Source: Leptolyngbya sp. CCY15150 (GTDB lineage Bacteria; Cyanobacteriota; Cyanobacteriia; RECH01). From it: a stretch of DNA of 64,000 nucleotides. The position numbers and the translations under genes are program-made. The notes under the pieces were generated by a model. The model saw nothing but the letters and a program-made list of their open reading frames with translations. It searched no databases and was not told where the DNA came from. The DNA lies in assembly GCF_016888135.1 (NCBI RefSeq), contig NZ_JACSWB010000278.1:186001-250000 (forward strand). The letters are read 5' to 3'. This document shows positions 44,425 to 53,384 of the stretch, piece after piece (within the stretch, counting starts at the first letter, position 1; the number at the start of each line of letters is the position of its first letter).

Positions 44425-46167
44425 ATGCATGACCGGCTTCCTCAGCTTCATAAAGGTCTGATTACCCAAGCCACCCGACCGACACAGGGGTGGTATGTTC
44501 TGTGGTTGGTTCTCAGTTTTTTGATGGCGCTGCTGTTGGGCGGTCTGGTGCTGTATCAGTCTCTCGACAGCGCCTATGTCATTCAGGATGATGCTCGCCA
44601 GCATGTGTTTTGGATGCGGCGTTTTCTGGATGCTGACCTGTTTCCTAATGACGTCATTGCCGACTACTTTCAGTCGGTAGCGCCCGGAGGCTATACCGCC
44701 CTCTATCGTGGTGCTGCTGAGCTAGGTCTTGATCCAGTCCTGCTGAGTAAGATCGTGCCGCTGATCCTCGGCTTGATCACCACGGGCTATTGCTTTGGCA
44801 TTTGCTTAGAACTGTTGCCGCTGCCGGTGGCCGGGTTCACGGCATCGCTGTTGCTAAATCAGATCATCTGGACGCATGATGACGTAGCGTCTGGCACCCC
44901 CCGTGCCTTTGTCTATCCGTTATTCACGGCGTTTTTATACTATCTGCTGAAGCGATCGCTCCTGCCTTGTTGGATCACCATTCTTCTGCAGGGTTTGTTT
45001 TATCCGCAGACCGTGCTGCTCAGTGCCGGATTGCTGGCTGTCCAGGGTCTGCGCTGGTGGCTACGGGTGCCCCACTGGCCGTTTACCCGTCGGGATGCCT
45101 GGCTGTGTGGCGTGGGCATGGGGATTGCGATCGCCGTGACGCTGCCCTATCTGCTCAGTCCGTCGGACTATGGCCCGGTGGTGTCGTTGGCGGAGGCCCG
45201 CAGCCTGCCGGAGTTTCAGGCTGGGGGGCGGGCAGAATTTTTTAGGGATAGCAGCGCCCAATTTTGGCTCTGGGATGGACGCAGTGGCATCTTGCCCCGA
45301 GCTGATCGATTATCGCCTTTGCTCTATGCTGCCCTGCTGTTGCCCTTGATGGCATGGCGATCGCGGTGGTTTCCTCTCTGTCAGCATATCCAGCCCAAGG
45401 TGGTGATCCTTGTGCAAATGCTGGGGGTCTCTCTGGTTTGGTATGGTCTAGCCCATCTGCTGCTCTACCGTCTACACCTGCCCAGTCGCTACACCCAGCA
45501 CACCCTGCGCATTGGCCTGGCCCTAGCCGCCGCGATCGCTCTGATCACCTTGATCGATGCCCTCTTGCACTGGGCTGAGCAAGCCCATCGTCAGCAGAGA
45601 CTGCGATCCCATGTTGGGGTCATAGCGTCCGGAGCGATCGCCCTGGCCCTGCTGCTATTTCCCCTCTGGGTGCAGTTTCCTCGGGTGGGCTATGTCACCG
45701 GTGCCTATCCTGACCTGTATACCTTTTTCTCCCAGCAGCCTGCCGATACCATGATTGCCTCCATTGCCGATGAGGCCAGCAATCTGCCTAGTTTTTCCCA
45801 GCGATCGGTGCTGACGGCGCGGGAATATGGCATTCCGTACCACACCGGCTACTATGACCAGTTTGTGGAGCGCACCACCGCGGTGCTCCAAGCGCAGTAT
45901 AGCGACGACCTCGACATGGTGCGCACCGTCACCCAGACCTATGGCATTGACTTTTGGCTGCTCGATCGCCATGCCTTCCAAGCCAACTACCTGCGTCGAT
46001 CCTGGGTCTGGCAATATGACGATGTTGTGTATCCTATTCAGCGATCGCTCCGCCGAGGCTCTCGTCCCATTCTCAAAACGCTGCATCAAACCTGTCTTGT
46101 GTTTGAAAACTCTAGTCTGTTGGTGCTGGATGCGGCTTGCGTCCTTGAGCAGGGGGATAGTACTTAG
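44425..46167 (+). CDS. Multi-pass membrane protein, GT-C-like (paralogue 1)
   Basis: 580 residues with about ten hydrophobic segments. The first extracytoplasmic loop contains VIQDDARQHVFWMRRFLDADLFPNDVIADYFQSVAP, with a DD pair where GT-C glycosyltransferases carry their catalytic acidic residues. It is clearly paralogous to the gene at 48251: shared GTPRAFVYP, LHLPSRYTQHTLRI and LPSFSQRSVLTAREYGIPYH. The C-terminus stops at DAACVLEQGDST; the TAG is the first three bases of a MITE-like element, so the tail may be truncated compared with the paralogue. Substrate unknown. Confidence 0.75.
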   Translation: MHDRLPQLHKGLITQATRPTQGWYVLWLVLSFLMALLLGGLVLYQSLDSAYVIQDDARQHVFWMRRFLDADLFPNDVIADYFQSVAPGGYTALYRGAAELGLDPVLLSKIVPLILGLITTGYCFGICLELLPLPVAGFTASLLLNQIIWTHDDVASGTPRAFVYPLFTAFLYYLLKRSLLPCWITILLQGLFYPQTVLLSAGLLAVQGLRWWLRVPHWPFTRRDAWLCGVGMGIAIAVTLPYLLSPSDYGPVVSLAEARSLPEFQAGGRAEFFRDSSAQFWLWDGRSGILPRADRLSPLLYAALLLPLMAWRSRWFPLCQHIQPKVVILVQMLGVSLVWYGLAHLLLYRLHLPSRYTQHTLRIGLALAAAIALITLIDALLHWAEQAHRQQRLRSHVGVIASGAIALALLLFPLWVQFPRVGYVTGAYPDLYTFFSQQPADTMIASIADEASNLPSFSQRSVLTAREYGIPYHTGYYDQFVERTTAVLQAQYSDDLDMVRTVTQTYGIDFWLLDRHAFQANYLRRSWVWQYDDVVYPIQRSLRRGSRPILKTLHQTCLVFENSSLLVLDAACVLEQGDST

Positions 46168-46273
46168 TACTGCAAGATAGAAGAACGAAGACAGAAAAAC
46201 GAAGAGGCAGTCCAGGACACACAAGGGTTCCCACGTTAGCACCTAGGTAGGTTACGTCTGCCTCAGAGTACTA
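46165..46273 (-). mobile_element. 109-bp MITE-like element, copy 2 (intact ends)
   Basis: Both ends start TAGTACT (TAGTACTGCAAG at one end and TAGTACTCTGAG at the other, read inwards). The interior matches copies at 19462 and 63655. Flanking TA dinucleotides would fit a TA target duplication of the IS630/Tc1 type, which is inferred. It overlaps the stop codon of the preceding membrane-protein gene. Confidence 0.8.
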
Positions 46274-46282
46274 GAAGACTAT

Positions 46283-46350
46283 GAACGCATCCAAGCCGGT
46301 GCGTTACGGCGTTGCCTAGCAGCATCTGACGCTACGGTTGATGGATGCCC
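46283..46350 (-). repeat. Interspersed palindromic repeat, family A copy 3
   Basis: On the minus strand: TGCTGCTAGGCAACGCCGTA then ACGCACC, followed by GGATGCG. It matches the family A core at 16221 and 42141. It sits ten bases from the 109-bp element, so two repeat families are stacked in one gap. Confidence 0.7.
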
Positions 46351-46423
46351 ACTGTTCGTCGTCTGCTCATCTCGCCACAAAACAGCGTAGGATGAATGGA
46401 AAAATCGTGGGTGAGCGATCGCA

Positions 46424-48040
46424 ATGGTAGAGCAAATCCAAAACGTTGAGATCAAGCGCCAGCGCTCCAGTTCCTGGCTGAGATGGCTTGTGATCGGGCT
46501 CCTCATTGTGGGCGTTGTGTTTCGCCTCTATCAGCCGGGGCATAAGGTCTACTGGTTTGATGAAACCATGACCTCCCTACGCATTGCTGGCTATACCCAA
46601 GAGACGCTGGTGGCGGCGGCGGTCAATCAACCTCCGATCACCGCAGAGGATTTTCTTGAGCGCTACCAATACCCCGACCATCAGCGCACCCGAGCCGCTG
46701 CCCTGGCCGCCCTAAAGACCCATCCCGAACATTCCCCGCTGTACTATGTGATGGCCTGGGGCTGGCTATACCCAGCCGGGCATTCGGTGGGCAACTTGCG
46801 GCTCCTGTCGGCGTTATTTGGACTGGCGACCATTCCTGCCGCCTATTGGCTTGGGCGAGAGTTATTTCAGGCTGCCGAGGCGGGGTGGGCGATCGCTGCC
46901 GTTGTGGCCATATCTCCGTTCCATGTGCTGTATTCCCAGGAGGCGCGGGAATATAGTTTGTGGACGTTGGCGATCGTGCTATCTAGTGCGGCGCTGTTGT
47001 GGGCGAGGCGGCGCAATACCGTACCAGCCTGGAGTCTCTACGGCGTGACGCTGGCTCTCGGGCTGTATTCCCATGTGTTCTATGGATTTGTGGTCATGAG
47101 CCATGGGCTCTACATGATTCTGGCAGAAAGCTGGCGTCCAACTCGGCGACTCTTGGCCTATGGTGGTGCTGTTCTGCTGGGATTGGCCCTCTTTGCGCCT
47201 TGGCTGATGGTGATTCTGGACAATTGGGATCGACTGCTGGGCAATACCGTGGGCATGACCCTCGATCGCCAAGGATTTTTGCCCCTCTTTTGGCTGCTGA
47301 ACCTCAGCCGCCTCTTTTTTGACCTCAATCAAGGGCCCAGCGCCATCAATCCAGCTCACTATCTTCTGCTTGCCCTCTGCGCCTATGCCCTGTGGTATCT
47401 CTATCAGCGCACGCCCCGCGTCACTAGCCTGTTTGTATTGACCCTGATTGGCGTGACGGCGATCGCCCTCATGGGCTCCGATCTGCTGCTGGGGGGACGG
47501 CGATCGACCATTACCCGCTATCCCATTCCTTGCTACGTGGGACTGCAGGTGGCCGTGGGCTATCTCCTTTGGCGAATGCTGCAGGATCCAGATCAGAGTC
47601 GGCGGGCCTATCGACGCTGGCGGGCAGGGGCGATCGCCCTGGCCTTGTCCGGTGTGCTCTCCGTTGCGGTGAATGCCCATCATGCTCTGTGGTGGAACAA
47701 AAGCTATGCGGTGAGTCGTTTTAACCCTGCCGCTGCCGAGATCATCAACCAAAGCGATCGCCCCTTGATGATCACCGATCGCGATCCCAGTGAAGTGCTT
47801 GCCTTTGTGCATCGGCTGGATGCTGACGTGCAGGTGCAGCTGATTGCCCGACCCAATGCGCCCGACCAACCGCCCGACCTGCGACCGATCGTCCCCGATA
47901 TTCCGCCAGCGACCTACAGCGACGTCTTTCTCTACCAGCCCTCCCAGGGACTGCGGCTACGGATGGAGCGCCGAGGTATGCCCAGCAGCGATGTAAACGG
48001 CGGTGGCTGGCTTTGGACGGTGAGCATTCCATCACCCTAG
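46424..48040 (+). CDS. GT39-like (ArnT/PMT family) glycosyltransferase
   Basis: 538 residues with about eleven hydrophobic segments. The first extracytoplasmic loop has the GT-C acidic motif YWFDETMTSLRIAG, and a second conserved point is HSPLYYVMAWGWLY. SPFHVLYSQEAREYSLWTL is typical of the family. These enzymes transfer sugars from polyprenyl phosphate donors on the periplasmic side. It lies between two related GT-C-like paralogues. The acceptor cannot be told from sequence. Confidence 0.82.
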   Translation: MVEQIQNVEIKRQRSSSWLRWLVIGLLIVGVVFRLYQPGHKVYWFDETMTSLRIAGYTQETLVAAAVNQPPITAEDFLERYQYPDHQRTRAAALAALKTHPEHSPLYYVMAWGWLYPAGHSVGNLRLLSALFGLATIPAAYWLGRELFQAAEAGWAIAAVVAISPFHVLYSQEAREYSLWTLAIVLSSAALLWARRRNTVPAWSLYGVTLALGLYSHVFYGFVVMSHGLYMILAESWRPTRRLLAYGGAVLLGLALFAPWLMVILDNWDRLLGNTVGMTLDRQGFLPLFWLLNLSRLFFDLNQGPSAINPAHYLLLALCAYALWYLYQRTPRVTSLFVLTLIGVTAIALMGSDLLLGGRRSTITRYPIPCYVGLQVAVGYLLWRMLQDPDQSRRAYRRWRAGAIALALSGVLSVAVNAHHALWWNKSYAVSRFNPAAAEIINQSDRPLMITDRDPSEVLAFVHRLDADVQVQLIARPNAPDQPPDLRPIVPDIPPATYSDVFLYQPSQGLRLRMERRGMPSSDVNGGGWLWTVSIPSP

Positions 48041-48250
48041 TCGGCGGTACAATGGCGTCACCGGTGGAGCTATCAAGCCAGATGGGCCGTCCAAGTGGTA
48101 AAACTGATGTGACGTGCGATCGCCCTGTGATTGAGACCGACGCTGTTGTAAGACCGATCAAGCCAAGATGCTCTTGGTCTGCCGTCTGTTCCAGCCCTCG
48201 GCGCGATCGCCCACCCTTTTGCCGAGTCGTCTCATCCTGCTTCAACCACC

Positions 48251-50101
48251 ATGCTTGCTGCCCGACTGCACCACTTCCTGGCCTCTCCCACCGCCAAATC
48301 TGAAGGGAACCGAGTCTTTTGGTTCACCCTCGGGCTGGTCTTTTCGCTGCTATTTTCCTATCTGGCCCTGAAAGAAGCCTTTGCCGGCGACTACATTGTG
48401 CAAGATGATGCGCGGCAGCATGTGTTTTGGATGCAGCGCTACCTCGATCCGGCGTTATTTCCAGGCGATCGCATTGCTGACTATTTCCAATCCGTCGCGC
48501 CCTATGGCTACAAAGCCCTCTACCGCATCTTGATGGCGGGCGATATCAGCCCTTGGTGGATTCATAAGCTGTTGCCCCTGGTCTTAGGCCTGATCAGCAC
48601 CTGCTACTGCTTCGGCATCGCCATGCAAATCTTGCCCGTGCCCATGGCGGGCTTCTTGGCCACGCTGCTGCTCAACCAAAGCCTATGGATGAAGGATGAC
48701 CTGATTTCCGCCACGCCCCGCGCCTTTGTCTATCCTGTCTTCCTGGCCTTTTTGTTCTACCTCTTGCGGCGATCGCTCCTCGGTACGGCACTTGCGGCTG
48801 TCTTGGTGGGCCTGTTCTATCCGCAATATAGCTTGATTGTGATTGGGCTTTTGGTGCTGAAACTTCTGCGCTGGCAGCCCTCCCCTACTGCCACCAACTG
48901 GACGCGCTATGTACCCGTGCGACTGGTGAGCGATCGCCCTGGGTATTGGATCTACGGCGTGGCCCTAGGCTTATCTATTGCCATTTTGGCGCTCTACGCC
49001 TCCAGCAATTCTGACTTTGACCCGGTGATCAGCGCGACCAGCACCCGTGAATGGCCAGAACTTTTGCCTGGTGGACGCTCTACCTTTTTCTACCCCAATC
49101 CCCTAGAGTTCTACTTCACCGGACAGCGTAGCGGCTTATTAGATGTCGGTCTTGTCCGTCCTGCCAGTCTCCTCTTTGCCCTGGCCCTGCCTGCTCTGCT
49201 CAAGTGGCGCGCCAACTTCCCGCTCACAGCGCGACTCACTAAAAAACTCTGGCTGTTGCCGCAGATCCTGGGCGTCTCGGTCTTTTGGTTTATCGCTGCC
49301 CATGCCACCCTCTTTCGGCTACACCTCCCCACCCGCTACACCGAACATACCTGGCGGATTGTCTTCGCCTTGGCAGCCGCGATCGCCCTGGCCATTCTCG
49401 TCGATCGCCTGTTTCAATTTTGGGAACCCACCCAGCCCCCAGCTCCCGTTGCGGTTCAGTGGGGCGGTATGTTCTTGATGGGAGCGATCGCTGTGTTGAT
49501 CGTCATCTATCCCCGCTTTGTGGTTGATTTTCCTAGCACGAAATATAAAGTCGGCGAGGCACCGGAACTGTATGAGTTTGTGCGCCAACAGCCCCTGAAT
49601 ACCCTGGTGGCATCTCTCAGTGAGGAGGCGGACAATCTGCCGAGTTTTTCCCAGCGTTCGATCTTAGTGGGGCGAGAATATGCCATTCCCTACCACTGGG
49701 GCTACTACGGCGAGTTTCGCGATCGCGCCACGGCCCTGATCAATGCCCAGTACACCCCTGAGTTGCAGGCCGTCAAAGACTTTATCGAAACCTACGACAT
49801 CACCCTGTGGTTGCTCGATCCCAACGCGTTTCAGCCAGGCTACGTGAGAGAGGGTTGGTTCAACCAATATCAACCGCCCACCGAACGCGCCCTGCAGTAT
49901 TTGCTGGAAGGTACCGTCCCTGCCCTAACTCGCCTGCCCGATACCTGCACCGTGTTGACCGCTAACCGAATGCAGCTTCTTGATGCTGCTTGTATTTTGC
50001 AACTGGAAGCGCTGGAACCCTTAGAGACAGAGGAGGATGCAGATCCAGAAGCAGAGACAGAGTCTGAGGACAGCGAGGACGACGATGCAGCCGATGCTTA
50101 G
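48251..50101 (+). CDS. Multi-pass membrane protein, GT-C-like (paralogue 2)
   Basis: 616 residues. Same layout as paralogue 1: IVQDDARQHVFWMQRYLDPALFPGDRIADYFQSVAP, SATPRAFVYP, LHLPTRYTEHTWRI, LPSFSQRSILVGREYAIPYHWGYY. After DAACILQLEALE it has a 30-residue acidic tail (Glu/Asp-rich, ending SEDDDAADA) that paralogue 1 lacks. It is 210 bases after the GT39-like gene. It probably glycosylates an envelope component, but this is inference from fold. Confidence 0.75.
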   Translation: MLAARLHHFLASPTAKSEGNRVFWFTLGLVFSLLFSYLALKEAFAGDYIVQDDARQHVFWMQRYLDPALFPGDRIADYFQSVAPYGYKALYRILMAGDISPWWIHKLLPLVLGLISTCYCFGIAMQILPVPMAGFLATLLLNQSLWMKDDLISATPRAFVYPVFLAFLFYLLRRSLLGTALAAVLVGLFYPQYSLIVIGLLVLKLLRWQPSPTATNWTRYVPVRLVSDRPGYWIYGVALGLSIAILALYASSNSDFDPVISATSTREWPELLPGGRSTFFYPNPLEFYFTGQRSGLLDVGLVRPASLLFALALPALLKWRANFPLTARLTKKLWLLPQILGVSVFWFIAAHATLFRLHLPTRYTEHTWRIVFALAAAIALAILVDRLFQFWEPTQPPAPVAVQWGGMFLMGAIAVLIVIYPRFVVDFPSTKYKVGEAPELYEFVRQQPLNTLVASLSEEADNLPSFSQRSILVGREYAIPYHWGYYGEFRDRATALINAQYTPELQAVKDFIETYDITLWLLDPNAFQPGYVREGWFNQYQPPTERALQYLLEGTVPALTRLPDTCTVLTANRMQLLDAACILQLEALEPLETEEDADPEAETESEDSEDDDAADA

Positions 50102-50163
50102 GCTGGCTCATCGTTGCCGACCGATATATTGCCCACCTAACCCTTGTCTTGATGGGGCTACCC

Positions 50164-50751
50164 ATGCATGAATCTCCAGCGTTGCTTAACCTCGCCCAGT
50201 GGTTGGCGGGCGAGTACGAAAACCCAGTCCAATCCCGCGATCAGCCCATCTGGTTTGTGCATCTCCGCCTGTGGTATCGACCCGTGCCCCAGCGGATTGC
50301 TGGCAAGCTGGCTCTGTTTGCCGAACAGGCACCTATCCTCAAGCCAGAGCAAGCCTATCGCCAGCGGGTGCTGACGCTGTGGGACGGCCCAGAGGGGCTA
50401 AAGGGCAACTATTGGGCTATGCGGCAGCCCGATCGCTGGCGTACGGCTGGGGCTAATGGTGACCTACTGCGATCGCTCTCGGAGGATGATCTAGAGCTGC
50501 TCCCCGGCTGTTGCTTGGATATTCAATCCCAAGGCGATCGCTTCATGGGTGCGCTTGAACCCGGTGCCCGCTGCTGTTTTGACTATGCAGGGCAGACCCG
50601 ACAGGTGGTTTTGGGCTTTGAAGTCTATCGCGATCGCCTCCTCAGTTTCGATCGTGGTGTGGATCCAGAAACCGGGAAGGGGTTGTGGGGAGCCTTGATG
50701 GGCCCCTACGAGTTTCAGAAATGTCGCGATTTTGCTAGTGACTGGCGCTGA
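50164..50751 (+). CDS. cpcT: CpcT/CpeT-family chromophore lyase
   Basis: About 195 residues from MHESPALLNLAQWLAGEYEN. Family blocks: WFVHLRLWYRPVPQRI, EQAPILKPEQAYRQRVLTLW, CCLDIQSQGDRFMGALEPGARCCFDYAG and LWGALMGPYEFQK. CpcT attaches phycocyanobilin to Cys-153 of the C-phycocyanin beta subunit; CpeT-like relatives handle phycoerythrin. Phycocyanin genes are not nearby, which is usual for cpcT. Starts at 50149 or 50152 are possible. Confidence 0.9.
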   Translation: MHESPALLNLAQWLAGEYENPVQSRDQPIWFVHLRLWYRPVPQRIAGKLALFAEQAPILKPEQAYRQRVLTLWDGPEGLKGNYWAMRQPDRWRTAGANGDLLRSLSEDDLELLPGCCLDIQSQGDRFMGALEPGARCCFDYAGQTRQVVLGFEVYRDRLLSFDRGVDPETGKGLWGALMGPYEFQKCRDFASDWR

Positions 50752-51120
50752 ATGGCATGAATGGATAGCCTGATCGCCGTCGAACTCGCGGTGGGCGTAA
50801 CCCCTTGGGCTAAAGAGATGTTAAAGAACATCGAGAAATGTGAGGGAAGTTCACCGCTCTCTGGAGAGGTGCGATAAAAATAATGAAGATGATCCAAGGA
50901 TCAAGAACTATCAAATCCAGTTAGACAGACTATTGATGTAGGGCTCGGGCCATATCCGGACGTTGTGTCCCCCGTAGTAAGGGAACGGCGAAGCCAAGGA
51001 TCGAAGGCAGTTCCAGCCATGCCCCTGCAACCGGATTTGATATCAGGATAGCTAGAGAACGAGGACGTCCTGCACGGATTGGGTGCCTCGTGTTGATCAC
51101 CCTAAGCGGCCGGTGCTGTC
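50752..51120. other. Intergenic region after cpcT
   Basis: 369 bases with no supported gene. No strong hairpin or repeat seen. Confidence 0.4.
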
Positions 51121-52053
51121 ATGGATTCATGGACGATGTCTAGCCATACCCTCATACCGGAAACGACGGGACAAACCTCGTCTTCCTCCCTCCATGACCA
51201 GGTTCAGATTGCCTTGGCGATCGCCGATGAGACCTTGCTCAAATCGCTGCTGCTCAACTGCACCCCTCCCATTGCCCAGCCCCACTTTCTAGGGTCAGCC
51301 ATTTCCCGCATTGGCATTCCCACCCCCGACGGGCGATCGGTGGATGGCGTTATTCAGTTTGAGCTGGTGCATTGCCGTTTGGCCGAGTCCCAAGATGACA
51401 TTGAACGCCAGTTTGCCATCCGGGGCGATCGCGATCGCCGTGAACGTCACTATGCCCAGATCACCCGCTGCGAATCGGAAACCCAAATTCTGGGGCAGAG
51501 TATTTCCCTGGCCCAAGCCCTAGGTCTGCTCACTCAAGCGGGCTTTCAGTTTGACCAAGTGCAAACGATCCTCAACCTACCCCATGAAGCTTGTCATAAA
51601 TCATGGTGGTATATGCTCGATGCCCATGGGCACTTTTCGCTGCCCTTCCGCCGCGTTCTGCGCACCCGCCGCTATGCAGACGGCACCTTTACCCTGAACT
51701 ATAAGGATCATTTCCTTCAGGACAAGCCGCCCTGCTTCACCAGTCGCCACGAGCAGGTGTTGATTGAAATCAAGTCGCCCCGCCAAGGCTTTAGCAAAAC
51801 CCTAGAGAAAATCAATCGCCACCGCGAACAGCTTGGCATCCATGCCGCTATTTTAATTAGCCATGCCATGGGCGATCTGGAAGCCCAAGGGTTTATCAGC
51901 CAAGGCGTCAGCGTCTATGCCGCCCAAGATTTTTTGCTGCCCACCCGTGCCGACTGTCAGCACTGTGCCAATGACGCCTGTCCTCTGCAAGGCAATGGTC
52001 AATCTCCGGTGCGCTCCTGCCAACAGTTTTGCCTCAACGGGCAGGTGTGTTAG
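51121..52053 (+). CDS. Hypothetical protein with ExK nuclease-like core and Cys-rich C-terminus
   Basis: 310 residues. A central block (about 155-245) has TRRYADGTFTLNYKDHF and then HEQVLIEIKSPRQGFSKTLEKINRHREQL. The strand ending in E-I-K, with acidic residues before it, resembles the PD-(D/E)xK nuclease core. The last 35 residues hold six Cys: CQHCANDACPLQ, then CQQFCLNGQVC. Their spacing could bind Zn or an Fe-S cluster, as in some RecB/Cas4-type nucleases. I do not recognise the family; nuclease activity is inference. Starts at 51121 or 51136 are possible. Confidence 0.65.
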   Translation: MDSWTMSSHTLIPETTGQTSSSSLHDQVQIALAIADETLLKSLLLNCTPPIAQPHFLGSAISRIGIPTPDGRSVDGVIQFELVHCRLAESQDDIERQFAIRGDRDRRERHYAQITRCESETQILGQSISLAQALGLLTQAGFQFDQVQTILNLPHEACHKSWWYMLDAHGHFSLPFRRVLRTRRYADGTFTLNYKDHFLQDKPPCFTSRHEQVLIEIKSPRQGFSKTLEKINRHREQLGIHAAILISHAMGDLEAQGFISQGVSVYAAQDFLLPTRADCQHCANDACPLQGNGQSPVRSCQQFCLNGQVC

Positions 52054-52327
52054 GAACCTAGGATGACCGATTGGGCAGGCGATCGCTCTTCCCCACCTAC
52101 GATCCCTGTATGAACATGATCTCTGAATGAACGGGGGGCGATCGCGTCCGTCTCGTACCGAAGCAAGCGATAATAGATTGATATAGATGCAAAAGCTAAA
52201 GCCTCGACAGCACCGTAGCGGTCGTTGGGGCTGGGGTCTAGGCAGGAGCGATCGCGCCTTGATCGATCGGTAGCTCTGCTGTCAGCCATGGATTGCGACC
52301 AGACATTATGGAGTGGATTTCAGGGGT

Positions 52328-52903
52328 ATGCTAGGCAAAACCTCACTAGGTAGTATCGGACTTGTGATTGGCGGCATTCTATCCGTCATAGGATTCACCG
52401 CGTACTTTTTCTCAGACAATGCCACCTTAAACCTAGTTGGTTTTTTCTACGGTATTCCTATTCTTCTCGGTGGTTTTGCCCTAAAAGCAGCGGAGCTGAA
52501 GCCGGCACCGTTTGCTGAACCCACCACTCCTCAAGTGCTGCAACTGCGGGAGCAGAAAGCCACCGCCACCCAAAACCAAATCCGCAAAGATGTGACCCGC
52601 TATCGCTATGGTCAGGAAGTCCATCTCGATACGTCCCTCGAACGCTTAGATCTATGCCCCTCCGATGAGGAACGCCCTGTTTTGATTGGGGTGCGGGAAG
52701 CCGATGTTGAGGGCGAATATGCGTTGGTTCTACAGTTTTTATCGCCGCTGATTTCCCTAGAGCTATGGCTGGAAAGACGGGAGAAAATTGAGCGGTTCTT
52801 TGGCCCCGGCATCCGGGTTGAGGTCACCCAGACCCAGGATGAATACGTTGAAGTGTCGTTGATTACCACTGCTTCCACAGCTCCCTTGTCCAGCGCTGCT
52901 TAG
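52328..52903 (+). CDS. DUF2854 membrane-associated protein
   Basis: 191 residues from MLGKTSLGSIGLVIGG. Two hydrophobic segments at the N-terminus (SIGLVIGGILSVIGFTAYFF and LVGFFYGIPILLGGFALKA) are followed by a soluble domain (LREQKATATQNQIRKDVTRYRYGQEVHLDTSLERLDL). This matches the DUF2854 family shared by cyanobacteria and plastids, of unknown function. A GTG at 52313 could add five residues. Confidence 0.82.
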   Translation: MLGKTSLGSIGLVIGGILSVIGFTAYFFSDNATLNLVGFFYGIPILLGGFALKAAELKPAPFAEPTTPQVLQLREQKATATQNQIRKDVTRYRYGQEVHLDTSLERLDLCPSDEERPVLIGVREADVEGEYALVLQFLSPLISLELWLERREKIERFFGPGIRVEVTQTQDEYVEVSLITTASTAPLSSAA

Positions 52904-52952
52904 GGATTCTCGGAGATTCCCGGCCATTATTCAAGTCTGCGTAAATCTATTG

Positions 52953-52987
52953 AGGCGATCGCTTAAACCAGCAGCGATCGCCTTTGT
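52953..52987 (+). terminator. HIP1-based hairpin terminator
   Basis: AGGCGATCGCT / AGCGATCGCCT is a perfect 11-bp stem built from two HIP1 octamers, with a 9-base loop and a T-rich tail. It is 50 bases after the DUF2854 stop. The rest of the gap up to 53384 shows no supported gene. Confidence 0.65.
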
Positions 52988-53384
52988 TGTTGAGCGTCAT
53001 CGCTTCGATGTTGCATCTTGAGCGCGAATATTCCATCCATGAGCAACTCTTGTCATTTGTCATCGTTAATCTTCCGGAATTTTGCTGAGCTTCACGAAAA
53101 CCTTACTGAAGCAGCGCAGCGCGATCGCGGATCTGTTGTAGATCATGATGACCTTCTAGCCAGCAACCGTGTAGAGCCTCACTCAGGGGCGATCGCCGTC
53201 TCAGGAATTAGAACCAAAGTCTCTTCCTGACAGGCTTGAAGCAATCCCACCGTCGGTTTGAAATCCATCCTGATAGATAGACAACTCCGCGTATGGTCTA
53301 AGCGTATAGCTGTGTGAGGAATCATGAGCATGACACGCATGGGTGTTGCTCGATTTGCTCAATGCGATTGACTTAAGCACGGAG

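Noticed and set aside
46158-46170. AGTACTTAGTACT as a LexA box
   Set aside because: The two half-sites are separated by three bases instead of the required four, and it is the end of the 109-bp element.
46979-47869. 296-codon open frame on the minus strand
   Set aside because: It lies wholly inside the GT39-like gene, has no family resemblance, and arises from GC-rich codon bias.
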